Shown piece after piece: positions 38,038-46,159 of a DNA stretch of 64,000 nt. Both the position numbers and the translations under genes were made by a program. Positions within the stretch are counted from its first letter, which is position 1. The number at the start of each line of letters is the position of its first letter. The notes beneath the pieces were generated by a model. It was given only the letters and a program-made list of their open reading frames with translations, did not search any database and was not told where the DNA came from. Where the stretch lies: assembly GCA_003963405.1 (NCBI GenBank), contig RXIY01000031.1, positions 1 through 64,000 of the forward strand, in the 5' to 3' direction. Source of the stretch: Hyphomicrobiales bacterium. GTDB lineage: Bacteria; Pseudomonadota; Alphaproteobacteria; Rhizobiales; Beijerinckiaceae.

Positions 38038-38661
38038 GTGGCTGGCAAAGGCGCGACAGCCAGGGAAGAATTCGCCGCGTTGCGCACAATCGGCGAGGTG
38101 GCGGAGCATCTCGACCTGCCTCAGCACGTGCTGCGCTTCTGGGAGACGCGTTTCAAGGAGATCGATCCGGTCAAGCGCGCCGGCGGCCGGCGTTTCTACC
38201 GGCCGCGCGACATCGCCCTTGTCGAGGCGATCCGCCACCTGCTCTATCGCGAGGGCTATACGATCAAAGGCGTGCAGCGCATCCTCAAGGAGCAAGGGGT
38301 CGACGCCGTGATCGCCGACGTGCAGCGCCGCCAGAACGGCGAATCGTCTCCTCCGGCTCCCACGCCGCCCGCCGAGACCCCGCCGCCCGAGCCGGCGGCA
38401 GAGCCGACGCTGTTCGATATGGAGCCAAAGCTTCCCGACGAGCCGCACGGCGCTCCGCCGCCGGCAGTCGCCCATCCAGACGCAGAAACCACCGATTCGC
38501 CGGGCGCCCCCCAATACCCACTGGTCGCCATTCCGTCGCCTGTTTTCAACGCTCCGGTCGTGGTCGAACGACGACCGGACACGCGGCAAGCCGAATTGCT
38601 GCGGCATGTTCTGGCCGAAATCGACGAGTGCAAGCGCCTTCTCACAGTTACCCGACGTTAG
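38038..38661 (+). CDS. MerR-family transcriptional regulator
   Basis: A 207-residue protein. Residues about 15-80 are a MerR winged helix: [26 protein letters not shown], then [18 protein letters not shown] and [16 protein letters not shown] long Pro/Glu-rich linker and a short C-terminal helix ([20 protein letters not shown]) follow; no ligand domain is seen. The GTG start at 38038 begins the conserved region. The gene lies directly before tRNA-Pro, a position seen in many Hyphomicrobiales. Targets are unknown. Confidence 0.82.
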   Translation: MAGKGATAREEFAALRTIGEVAEHLDLPQHVLRFWETRFKEIDPVKRAGGRRFYRPRDIALVEAIRHLLYREGYTIKGVQRILKEQGVDAVIADVQRRQNGESSPPAPTPPAETPPPEPAAEPTLFDMEPKLPDEPHGAPPPAVAHPDAETTDSPGAPQYPLVAIPSPVFNAPVVVERRPDTRQAELLRHVLAEIDECKRLLTVTRR

Positions 38662-38704
38662 ACCGTTGCCAGAGGGCCGCCGCATCTCTATAAGGGCGGC
38701 CAGT

Positions 38705-38782
38705 CGGAGTGTAGCGCAGCCCGGTTAGCGCACTTGTCTGGGGGACAAGGGGTCGTGGGTTCGAATCCCGCCACTCCGACCA
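38705..38782 (+). tRNA. tRNA-Pro(GGG)
   Basis: A complete cloverleaf with encoded CCA. The acceptor stem CGGAGTG (38705-38711) pairs with CACTCCG (38772-38778). The anticodon stem CTTGT/ACAAG holds the loop CTGGGGG with anticodon GGG at 38740-38742, and the T arm is GTGGG-TTCGAAT-CCCGC. Its 3' end is the integration site of two elements to the right; copies of that end lie at 52012 and 62123. Confidence 0.96.
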
Positions 38783-38783
38783 T
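38737..38783 (+). repeat. attL: tRNA-Pro 3' end, 47-bp direct repeat copy 1
   Basis: From within the anticodon stem to one base after the CCA, this sequence is identical over 47 bp to 52012-52058. It restores the intact tRNA after integration. It is the left boundary of the first element. Confidence 0.92.
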
Positions 38784-38807
38784 GAAATCAAATACTTAGA
38801 AAAATCA

Positions 38808-38830
38808 CCCGAGGTCTAAAAAGCCTCGGG
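38808..38830 (-). terminator. Possible intrinsic terminator
   Basis: CCCGAGG (38808-38814) and CCTCGGG (38824-38830) form a seven-base stem with a nine-base loop. On the minus strand it is followed by TGATTTTTCT, a weak T-run. It could stop leftward transcription from the element before it enters tRNA-Pro. Confidence 0.35.
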
Positions 38831-38999
38831 AGTTGCTGGGGGGTCAAAAAAACGCCCCGGCGCCGATACATCCACGGTCGCCGAGGCGTCTCTTTCGCGC
38901 CGAGCCATGCCCGGCGCTTATGGGGTGATTCTAGGTCCGCCCCACCAGAGCGGCCAGCGCGGCGGCGATCGCCTCGCCGATCTCCTCCCGCCCGATGTC

Positions 39000-39763
39000 T
39001 CAGAACCATGTGGTCATCTGGCGCATCGAACGCAGCATCGCATGCTGCGCAAAAGCCGTGTCGTTGTCGAAGGTTACCGACTTTCTCAAGGCCGGGTCGA
39101 TCCGGCCGAAGACGGCGAGCATGACGGAGATCGTTTCGGCGGCTGTCTTGCCGGCGAGCCGGGCTGCGAGGGTCACGCGTGATTTGCGCTCATGCAGGAC
39201 AAGCATGGGCCTGGTCCGCTTGCAGATTACGAGATCAGCCTCCCAGTGACCTGCTTCGTCACGGGCGTCGACTATTGTGGGCCGCTTATGGATCGAAGCG
39301 CGGTCCTTGATCAGATCGCGGGCCGGGCGGCTGCGCAGCGCACGACGACGTTTGCGCCGGCGCGCGAGATATCGCCGGAGCTCAGCGGCCTTTTGACCCG
39401 AGCGGTAGATGAAGCGTAGATGGTCTGACAACCGATCGCTCTCAGACCACGCTCGGCGCCGCTCTTGAGCCAGCCGGCGATCTGTTCTGGTGACCAGCCC
39501 TCCGCCAGGCGGTCAACGACAAAAGTCTGAAGGCGAACGTCTTTCTCGATAAGGGCCGCCCGCCGCCTGCGCCAGATGTAGGCTCCGGCGGCGTGCAGGG
39601 GCGAGTATCCGCCAGACGGCAGGGCATTGCGCCGGAGCTCCCGTGAAATCGTTGTCTTCGCGCGCCCGAGTTGACGGGCGATGGCTCCCAGGGACCTGCC
39701 GGCCGCACGGTGAGCTGCGATCAGATCTCTTTCTTGCTCGGACAGGTGCGAGTAGGCTCGCAT
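39000..39763 (-). pseudogene. IS30-family transposase, frameshifted and 3'-truncated
   Basis: The N-terminal half (39311-39763) has the IS30 helix-turn-helix MRAYSHLSEQERDLIAAHRA then LGAIARQLGRAKTTISRELR. The DDE half lies in another frame (39000-39431), with GHWEADLVICKRTRPMLVLHERKSR and the second Asp in VTFDNDTAFA. The two join near 39415, where a one-base shift breaks the frame. The catalytic Glu region that should follow MTTWF is missing, so the enzyme is inactive. Clear terminal inverted repeats were not found. Confidence 0.8.
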
Positions 39764-39913
39764 GGCAACACTCCCGTAATGGCTTGAACAACCAGCCGAT
39801 ATCCCATCGGCGGGGGTGTTCCACTTCGCTTCGGAACTGAGGGGGGACTCTCACTGCGTTTTAGCAGCTAAGAAGATATCTTTTGATCGGATAGTACAGG
39901 CTTTACGCCCAGC

Positions 39914-41641
39914 TCATCCCTTAGGAGCGGCGACGAGACTCATTAACGCAGAAACAAATGTGGTACACCACCCGTTTGGCGCGTTCCCGGAGAAGTCATT
40001 GTCATAGGCATTCCAGTTGTGAGCAAGACCACCATACTTACTCAGGTCACGAAAGATATAAGAATAAGGGACTCCAAAAGAGGTTAGCAAATTGGCAAAA
40101 TCATTCGTGTCAGTATTGAAGACGACACCGCCGCCGAGAACGATGCGTTTTCTGGTCTTGATGGAACCGACATAAGACCCCAAAATATCCTTCGGATTAT
40201 ACAACTTGTATTGCGCCTCTGTGCCGTAATAAGCGGCCTGACCAAAATTGGTGCCGCCGAATTGAAGGTTGAACGGAGCATCCCAGGAACCCGCGTAACC
40301 GAAAACGGTTGGATTTCGCAGAAGAAGCGACATCGCGCCCCAACCGCTCTTCGAGAAGCCCAGCAAGATACGGCCTTCCGGGCTGGCTATCGTCGAAAAT
40401 TGCTCGTCGACGAGACCGACCAAACAGTCACGAACATGAACATCAGCTCTTATAGTCCCGTCACTCTTTGTGCCATACCAAGGAGCATATCCCCCTTGCC
40501 AGAACGTTTGCGCCAATATCACGTTATAAATGTTGTGGATGTTTAAATTTTTCAGGACCTGCAGACCGTCAAGATATGATGTTCCGGGTGTGTTTTCAAC
40601 ATCTAGTACGTAAATAACGGGATATTTAAAATCTGGGTTGTAGCTATCAGGAACAACTACATTGATAGGTAAGTCTCGGTTCAAGTTGGCTTCGTTGTCA
40701 TTGAATGGGGATCGCGTCAGCCATTGCCTTCGGCCGTTGATATTACCGTTGCTCTTGCGCTGCATCTGTTGGAAATTAGTGAAAGGCAGCAGCCCATCTG
40801 CGGATCGAGGTTTGTAAAACCTAATATATTCTGTCCCATCAGTTACACAGAGCGGCGCATTCATCTGCTTGCACGCGTAGATATTCACAGTATCGGTTTT
40901 GGATCCTTGGGAGCGGTAGAACCATATTCTCACCCAATTCCCTCTTGTTTCGACCACTTTTGCATAAGCATAATTCCCGTTAGTATCACCATTCTGCAGA
41001 TTTACGTAACAGTACTGCGCTACATTGGTATTAGTCGGGTAAATTAGGATCACCGGAAAACTGGGATTATACTCCACCCAAACTTCGAAACCGCTACTGA
41101 GATTGACCGACGCCCGAACCGCCGATGTCGAAATAATATGTTTTACCGCTGTGCTGCTGACCAGCGCCGTCGCCTTGTAGGCGCCGGCGCCTCCGTCCGG
41201 ATCAGATTCGCCAGCTGTGACCCTTAAATTAGTCGCCGCCCACAGAGTGAGATCTGTTTTAAATCTGTTGTCTTCGGCAACGGCGAGTTTCACAGTTACG
41301 GCGGGCCCGGACGCGGCTTGAGCGGTCAGATTCACACTGAAATTAGTGGAACCAGGAGTGTAATAAAGCGAATATGCGCCGCTAGAATCTGATATCACGC
41401 CTTGGCCGATAGGAGTTCCATCAAAATAGAAATTTGGTGCCGAGTAGGCGAAGGCCTCTATTTTGAAGCGCTGATTGACGGTCAAGATGCTTTGATTGAC
41501 TGGCGACAAAAAGCCCGGTGGACATTGCGCCAATGCCTGCCTGGGCAACGCAGAGAGAGTCAGAGCAGAGGCCACCCCCCCTTGAATAAGGCAACGCCTC
41601 GAAATATCTCCAACAAACTTGTTCATACTCGTTTTTCCCAT
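39914..41641 (-). CDS. Tat-exported esterase-fold protein A, with carbohydrate-binding-like domain
   Basis: A 575-residue protein. A twin-arginine signal (SRRCLIQGGVASALTLSALP) is followed by an Ig-like region (residues about 40-115), a beta-sandwich resembling a carbohydrate-binding module (about 130-260), and a C-terminal alpha/beta-hydrolase of the esterase-D type (about 320-575). The nucleophile elbow is LLGFSKSGWGAMSLLL, and the likely catalytic His is in GGLAHNWNAYDND. Codon use and base composition are AT-rich relative to the host. It lies three bases after its paralogue in one transcript. Substrate is unknown; a polysaccharide ester is an inference. Confidence 0.72.
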   Translation of the reverse strand: MGKTSMNKFVGDISRRCLIQGGVASALTLSALPRQALAQCPPGFLSPVNQSILTVNQRFKIEAFAYSAPNFYFDGTPIGQGVISDSSGAYSLYYTPGSTNFSVNLTAQAASGPAVTVKLAVAEDNRFKTDLTLWAATNLRVTAGESDPDGGAGAYKATALVSSTAVKHIISTSAVRASVNLSSGFEVWVEYNPSFPVILIYPTNTNVAQYCYVNLQNGDTNGNYAYAKVVETRGNWVRIWFYRSQGSKTDTVNIYACKQMNAPLCVTDGTEYIRFYKPRSADGLLPFTNFQQMQRKSNGNINGRRQWLTRSPFNDNEANLNRDLPINVVVPDSYNPDFKYPVIYVLDVENTPGTSYLDGLQVLKNLNIHNIYNVILAQTFWQGGYAPWYGTKSDGTIRADVHVRDCLVGLVDEQFSTIASPEGRILLGFSKSGWGAMSLLLRNPTVFGYAGSWDAPFNLQFGGTNFGQAAYYGTEAQYKLYNPKDILGSYVGSIKTRKRIVLGGGVVFNTDTNDFANLLTSFGVPYSYIFRDLSKYGGLAHNWNAYDNDFSGNAPNGWCTTFVSALMSLVAAPKG

Positions 41642-41644
41642 CGA

Positions 41645-43348
41645 TCAGCGAGCGGCCACCAAATCCATTAACGCGGGAATGAAAGTGGAGCACCAGCCTT
41701 GCGGCGACCCTCCAGAATAATCGTTATCATAGCTATTCCAGTTGGCAGCTCTTCCGCCGAACTTCGACAAGTCACGATAGAGGTAAGTATACGGCACGCC
41801 GGAGGCGGTCAGTAGATTGGCGAAATCAGCTGTATCTTTATTGAAACTCACCCCCCCCCCGAGAACAATGCGTTTCCTCTCGGCAACGGAAGAAAGATAG
41901 GTCGACAGAATATCTTTAGGGTTATACAACCTGTATTGGGCTTCGGTGCCGTAGGCAGCAACCTGTCCGTAATTGCTTCCGCCAAAAGTCAGATTTAACG
42001 GCGCGTCCCAACAACCAGCATACCCAAAAACAGTCGGATTTCTTAGCAGAAGCGACAGAGCTCCCCACCCGCTGGTCGAGAACCCCAGCAAAATTCGGCC
42101 CTCACGGGTGGGAATAGTCGAGAACTGTTCATCGACAAGTCCTACCAGGCAATCCCGCAGATGAATGTCTCCCCTTATGGTTCCATCGCTCTTCGTGCCA
42201 TACCACGGGCAAATCCCTCCCTGCCAGAATGTTTGGGCGAGGATCAGGTTATAATAGTTGTGAATGTTTAGGTCTTTCAGAACCTTAAGCCCATCAAGTT
42301 TGTTTGACCCTGGGACATTCTCCACATCTAAGACGTAAACGACCGCATATTTATTTGTAGGACTATAATTGTCCGGAACGACTACATTTATGGGGAGATC
42401 TCTGCTCATATACGATTCGTTATCATTAAAAGGGGATCGCGTCAGCCACTGTCGCTTGCCGTTGACAAATCCGTTATCTTTCCGTTGCATCTGCTGGAAG
42501 TTGGTCAAGGGCAACAAGCCATCCGCTGACCGAGGCTTATAAAAGCGAATATACTCATTTCCCATGGTCGTGCAATATGCCCCACCAATGACTTTGCATG
42601 CGTAGATGCTCACTGTTTCCGTTGCGACGCCCTTTGCTCTGTAGAACCATATGCGCTTCCAGTTTCCTCGCGTCTCGATGATTTTAGCATAAGCCCAATT
42701 GCCATTCGTGTCGCCGTTCTGCAAATTTACGTAGCAATACTGAGCAGTATTGACATTCCTTGGATAAATCATAATAATCGGAAAACTGGGGTTGTATTCG
42801 GCCCAAATCTCGAAGCCGCTGCTCCGGTTGACCGACGCCTGAAGCACCGACGATGTGAGATTATGTGCCGACGCGGTACCGTTGATCAATGCAGTGGCTT
42901 TGTAGGCATTAACACCTCCATCCGGATCGACTTCACCTGCACTCACTCTCAGATTTGTCGCTGACCATCTCGTCATCACCGTGTCAAATCTGTTCGGCTC
43001 AGCAATAGCCAGTCTTACAGTAACCGGGCTCTCTGAGGGAACTTGAACAGTCACGCTAGCGTTGAAATCGAGCGCCGTCGGGGTGATAGAAATAGCAAAC
43101 GCGGTGCTCGAGCCAGATGGCGTACCTCGGCCAATAAGGCTTCCATTGAGGTAAAAATTCGGTGCTATTTGGCTATAAACCCGAGCTATGAATGGTTGAT
43201 TTACGGTGACGATACTCTGGTTGGCCGGGGTCAAGACACCAGGTGGGCATTGCGCGATGGCTTGCTCGCATAATGCAGGAAAAAGCGATGAGGTGAGCCC
43301 ACCGCGGATAATCTGCCGCCTTGAAAATTTCAGATCCAAGCCGCCCAT
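41645..43348 (-). CDS. Tat-exported esterase-fold protein B, lacking the catalytic His
   Basis: A 567-residue paralogue of the next gene with the same three parts: Tat signal SRRQIIRGGLTSSLFPALC, Ig-like and carbohydrate-binding-like regions, and an esterase-D hydrolase. The nucleophile motif is LLGFSTSGWGALSLLL. Where the paralogue has GLAHNWNAY this one reads GRAANWNSY, so the expected catalytic His is Ala. The ATG at 43348 is chosen because GGAGGT lies four bases upstream; the longer frame is unlikely. It could be a binding-only partner of the other copy. Confidence 0.72.
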   Translation of the reverse strand: MGGLDLKFSRRQIIRGGLTSSLFPALCEQAIAQCPPGVLTPANQSIVTVNQPFIARVYSQIAPNFYLNGSLIGRGTPSGSSTAFAISITPTALDFNASVTVQVPSESPVTVRLAIAEPNRFDTVMTRWSATNLRVSAGEVDPDGGVNAYKATALINGTASAHNLTSSVLQASVNRSSGFEIWAEYNPSFPIIMIYPRNVNTAQYCYVNLQNGDTNGNWAYAKIIETRGNWKRIWFYRAKGVATETVSIYACKVIGGAYCTTMGNEYIRFYKPRSADGLLPLTNFQQMQRKDNGFVNGKRQWLTRSPFNDNESYMSRDLPINVVVPDNYSPTNKYAVVYVLDVENVPGSNKLDGLKVLKDLNIHNYYNLILAQTFWQGGICPWYGTKSDGTIRGDIHLRDCLVGLVDEQFSTIPTREGRILLGFSTSGWGALSLLLRNPTVFGYAGCWDAPLNLTFGGSNYGQVAAYGTEAQYRLYNPKDILSTYLSSVAERKRIVLGGGVSFNKDTADFANLLTASGVPYTYLYRDLSKFGGRAANWNSYDNDYSGGSPQGWCSTFIPALMDLVAAR

Positions 43349-43529
43349 CTTACCTCCAAATGATGGCATTCTAGACCCCGTAAGCCCCACGCACTGACGT
43401 CGACGAACTGCTATGGGCAAAGTCGCCAAGATGTCCAGATAATGCCTCTGAGTGTACACGCTCTCTTCTCGCACACGACCGAGGAGCGTCGAGGCCGAAT
43501 AATCTACTCATACCTCCAAAAATTCTAAA

Positions 43530-43874
43530 CTAGGGATCAAACAGAACAGTGTTTATGTCGACGCGCCCCTTGTCTCTGATAGTCTGTAGAACTTTATAGA
43601 ATGCCACCTCTGCATCGAATGCGGAGGTATACCAACTACATGACGCGTCAACAGCATCAAATCCGTCGCGCTTCAGCTTCTGAATAAACGCCTCCTTCAC
43701 TGTTGCTGCGCCCCAATTAGCAGACCGCTGAGGAGGAGAAACGTGATAAACAACGCTCGGGCGAGCGTTCGTCTGCGTGTAACAGAAACCTACGCCCTCG
43801 ACCGCGTAAGCGCAGCAGCAGCTGCAGCAGATAAATTGCCCGGCTATGCAGGTGATATAAGCAAGAATTCGCAT
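43530..43874 (-). CDS. Small exported Cys-rich protein
   Basis: A 114-residue protein from the ATG at 43874. A hydrophobic, Cys-rich N-terminus (MRILAYITCIAGQFICCSCC) looks like a signal peptide, followed by a mature domain with GFCYTQTNARPSVVYHVSPP, a short helix region AATVKEAFIQKLKRDGFD and DASCSWYTSAFDAEVAFYKV. I do not recognise the family. It lies upstream of the two esterase-fold genes on the same strand, shares their AT-rich composition, and is probably part of the same cargo. Confidence 0.5.
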   Translation of the reverse strand: MRILAYITCIAGQFICCSCCCAYAVEGVGFCYTQTNARPSVVYHVSPPQRSANWGAATVKEAFIQKLKRDGFDAVDASCSWYTSAFDAEVAFYKVLQTIRDKGRVDINTVLFDP

Positions 43875-44030
43875 CTTTTTCCACCGCTCCAAGAGCAAGA
43901 GGCTACTTAAACTTGAGCGAAAGCTGCACCCAAGAACGCGGAAAAATGATAAGGGATGCCCCGCGCATCTCTTTCTAGCAGTTGGAAGCATTAGTTCCCA
44001 GAATAATCTGCCCTCTGAACAGGCCGGCTA

Positions 44031-44228
44031 CTAGGCCCTTCTTCTAAAATCACTTTTGGTATTTTCATTGCGGTTCCGCCGTGCCATTCCCATAACGAGG
44101 TGCCGAGCGCCCGGTTTCATATGCCGGCGATGGATGTTCGTGTCGAGCGCGCAACCGTCCCGGTCCGCGCCGTCGAAGGTCACGAAGCGCGGCTCAACGC
44201 CCGCGATCTCGCAGGCCCTTGGCGGCGC
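44031..44228 (-). pseudogene. Fragment resembling a phage ParB-like protein
   Basis: An open stretch of 65 codons without a start, bounded by stops. It reads CEIAGVEPRFVTFDGADRDG, then ALDTNIHRRHMKPGARHLVM. The phrase with an asparagine, Ile-His-Arg-Arg-His and a following Lys/Gly turn recalls the ParB/Srx-type domain of phage proteins. It follows the gp10-like pseudogene on the same strand. The match is by eye only and the fragment is too short for certainty. Confidence 0.3.
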
Positions 44229-44264
44229 TCAGGAGGCCCAGGAGCGGCCTTTCACGTCGCCGCC

Positions 44265-44896
44265 CTAGAGGCCCGCCTTGCGGATTGACCTGCCGCGCTG
44301 CATGGCCGCCGTTGCGCTTGTCGGCGCTCGCGAGTCCAATTCGGACCCCGGGCCTTCTGGCTCGGCATACGTGAACTTGATGCGCGAAATTTTCCCGAAC
44401 CGGCCCTTCGCCATTGCAGCGACGGCCTCGAAAAGATGTCCGGGGTTGTATCCTTTCTTCCCGCGTTCGATCTTGCGCGCATAGGGCACAACGGAAAGAA
44501 TCAGCACTTCGCGCGCGCCGATCGCTTCCGCCGGGTTGGATATTTCGCGGCCATCGGCATAGAGCGTTATCGACTTGCGGAAATGTCCGCTTTTTCCTGG
44601 AACGCCCGCTCGGAGTGTTTCGACTATGTATTGAATGACGCCCGGCGTAAGATTCCATCGCGCGCGGATGACGCTCGTGTCCTTCGCCGTCGCGAGAGTA
44701 GTCGTCTCGCGGCCATCGACGAAAGTTCGATACTGGACATCGCGGCCGAGCGCCTGGTCGTTCTCCCGGTCGATTTCTCGGATGCTCTGGCCAGCGGCCT
44801 CCGCAAACGCCTTGCCCCGCGTCTCAGGGAAAAGACGCCATTGCCGGCGAAGATAATCTTGCGGTCGATAACGGGAAATTTAGAGGTCGCGGCCAT
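44265..44896 (-). pseudogene. Decayed phage neck/tail-completion protein, gp10-like
   Basis: The frame 44265-44879 is open for 205 codons but has no start. It reads FPETRGKAFAEAAGQSIREI, then WNLTPGVIQYIVETLRAGVPGKSG, then VVPYARKIERGKKGYNPGHLFEAVAAMAKGRFGKI. The PYARKIERG phrase recalls HK97-gp10-like neck proteins. An ATG with a plausible N-terminus (MAATSKFPVIDRKIIFAGNG) lies in another frame at 44896, and the two would join by a one-base shift near 44830. Phage-structure remnants like this point to a past prophage in element 1. Confidence 0.4.
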
Positions 44897-44899
44897 GTC

Positions 44900-45407
44900 A
44901 GGGGGGCGTCAGGTAGTGGTGGACCGGCAATGGACGCCCAAAGCCGCGTCCAAGCCAATCTCGCCGGGGTTGGCGGCTGGGTCGACTCGAATTTTGATTT
45001 CCGACGTTTTCACGTTTTCAGCCCCAAACTCAAATGAGTGGCCCTAACACGCAAAAACTACAGATAGTTACGCCATTTGATTTGCCCGAAGTTTCAAGCG
45101 GGTGCCCGAGGTTTTCAAAAACTTCGGGCGGTAGCTTCGAATAGAACTTCGCGTCAGCCGGTGAAGTATTCGGAGGGTCAGCAGCGCCCTTGTACTCACT
45201 GTGAGCATAAGTCCTAAGATTTGCCGCCCGTATTCGCCGCCCGAAGTGATTTCCGCCCGCTTGATTGAATATCGGCATAGCGGAAAAAAATCTCCGGATG
45301 CGACCCCGCCCGGTTGCAAGTCCCTGATCCCGCGGACATTTAACCCGCCCCCCGGGGTGCCGCTTGCCGGGGCTGCGGAGGCCGCTGAGAGGCTTTAAGC
45401 GTTGAGC
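44900..45407. other. Non-coding region with GCCCGAAG repeats
   Basis: No gene is supported here. It holds copies of GCCCGAAG-like words at 45084, 45104, 45239 and an inverted copy ending at 45129. The copy at 45104-45114 and its inverse at 45119-45129 make an 11-base hairpin. These could be replication iterons or a transcription end. Confidence 0.3.
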
Positions 45408-45593
45408 CTACCCCTGCCGCTCTCGCGCCTCCCGTTCGTGCTCGCGGGCCGCGCCCATGCGCCGATAGGACTCGACCAATGAGCGGAGTCGACCAACAAG
45501 CGCGTCGGTTGCAAGCCAAGCCTCAAGGTCGCTCTGCCCTTGTGCGATGAATGCGGCTTCAGCCTTCTTGTGCATGGCGGCCAAGGCTCTCAC
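45408..45593 (-). pseudogene. Small helical protein fragment, upstream part cut by a stop codon
   Basis: A 61-residue stretch (ALAAMHKKAEAAFIAQGQSD then LEAWLATDALVGRLRSLVES) that looks like amphipathic helix. In the same frame the code continues upstream as IDANDPDMILALDRRA before an amber codon at 45627-45629. The longer reading looks like real protein, so the gene may have lost its 5' part to a premature stop. No family is recognised. Confidence 0.35.
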
Positions 45594-46159
45594 GACGGCG
45601 CCCTGATCGGCGAGGCCGCTCAGGCTCTATGCCCGACGGTCCAGGGCTAGGATCATATCGGGGTCGTTCGCGTCGATCATCGCCGGTCCCATCGTCCTGC
45701 GAGCGCGGGGGCGCGGGTTGTGCTGGGGTCGCCGTGGTGGTGGGCTGCGTCTTACCCACGTGGGTAAGCCGCGGCAGATGAAAAACAGGGCGGCGCGGTC
45801 TAGTGGCGGTGTGAGTCATTGTTCGGTGCCCGCTTTGATCTCGATAGGTCCAAAGCCATTCGCCTTGATGAAAACCGCACGTTCTTTGATCGGAATGTTC
45901 GTTTCTCCTTTTCGTTCGCCGCTGCTTTCGGCGGAATTAAGCGACAAAACCAACCCAAAAAGTGAAGGGGTGAAGGGGTGAAACCCTCATTTCAATTCAC
46001 CCCCACGCTCCCACGTTCTCCGCTCCCACCTATTTTTTCTCTATTTCTCTCTTCCCTCTAAATAGAGGGAAGAGGGTTTCACCCCTTCACAGTGGCTAGA
46101 AATCAAGATGTTATGGGTGAGAACCTACCCCTTCACCGGGGTTACACAGGGTTTCACGC
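45594..46159. other. Region with an 18-bp inverted repeat before the helicase gene end
   Basis: No gene is supported between the small fragment and the helicase stop. GTGAAGGGGTGAAACCCT (45970-45987) is the exact reverse complement of 46073-46090, and a ten-base hairpin CTTCCCTCTA...TAGAGGGAAG lies at 46051-46072. A partial third copy of the motif is near 46124-46158. Confidence 0.55.

Noticed and set aside
44436..45047. 203-codon plus-strand frame opposite the gp10-like pseudogene
   Set aside because: The minus strand reads as phage protein over the same bases, so this frame is its shadow.
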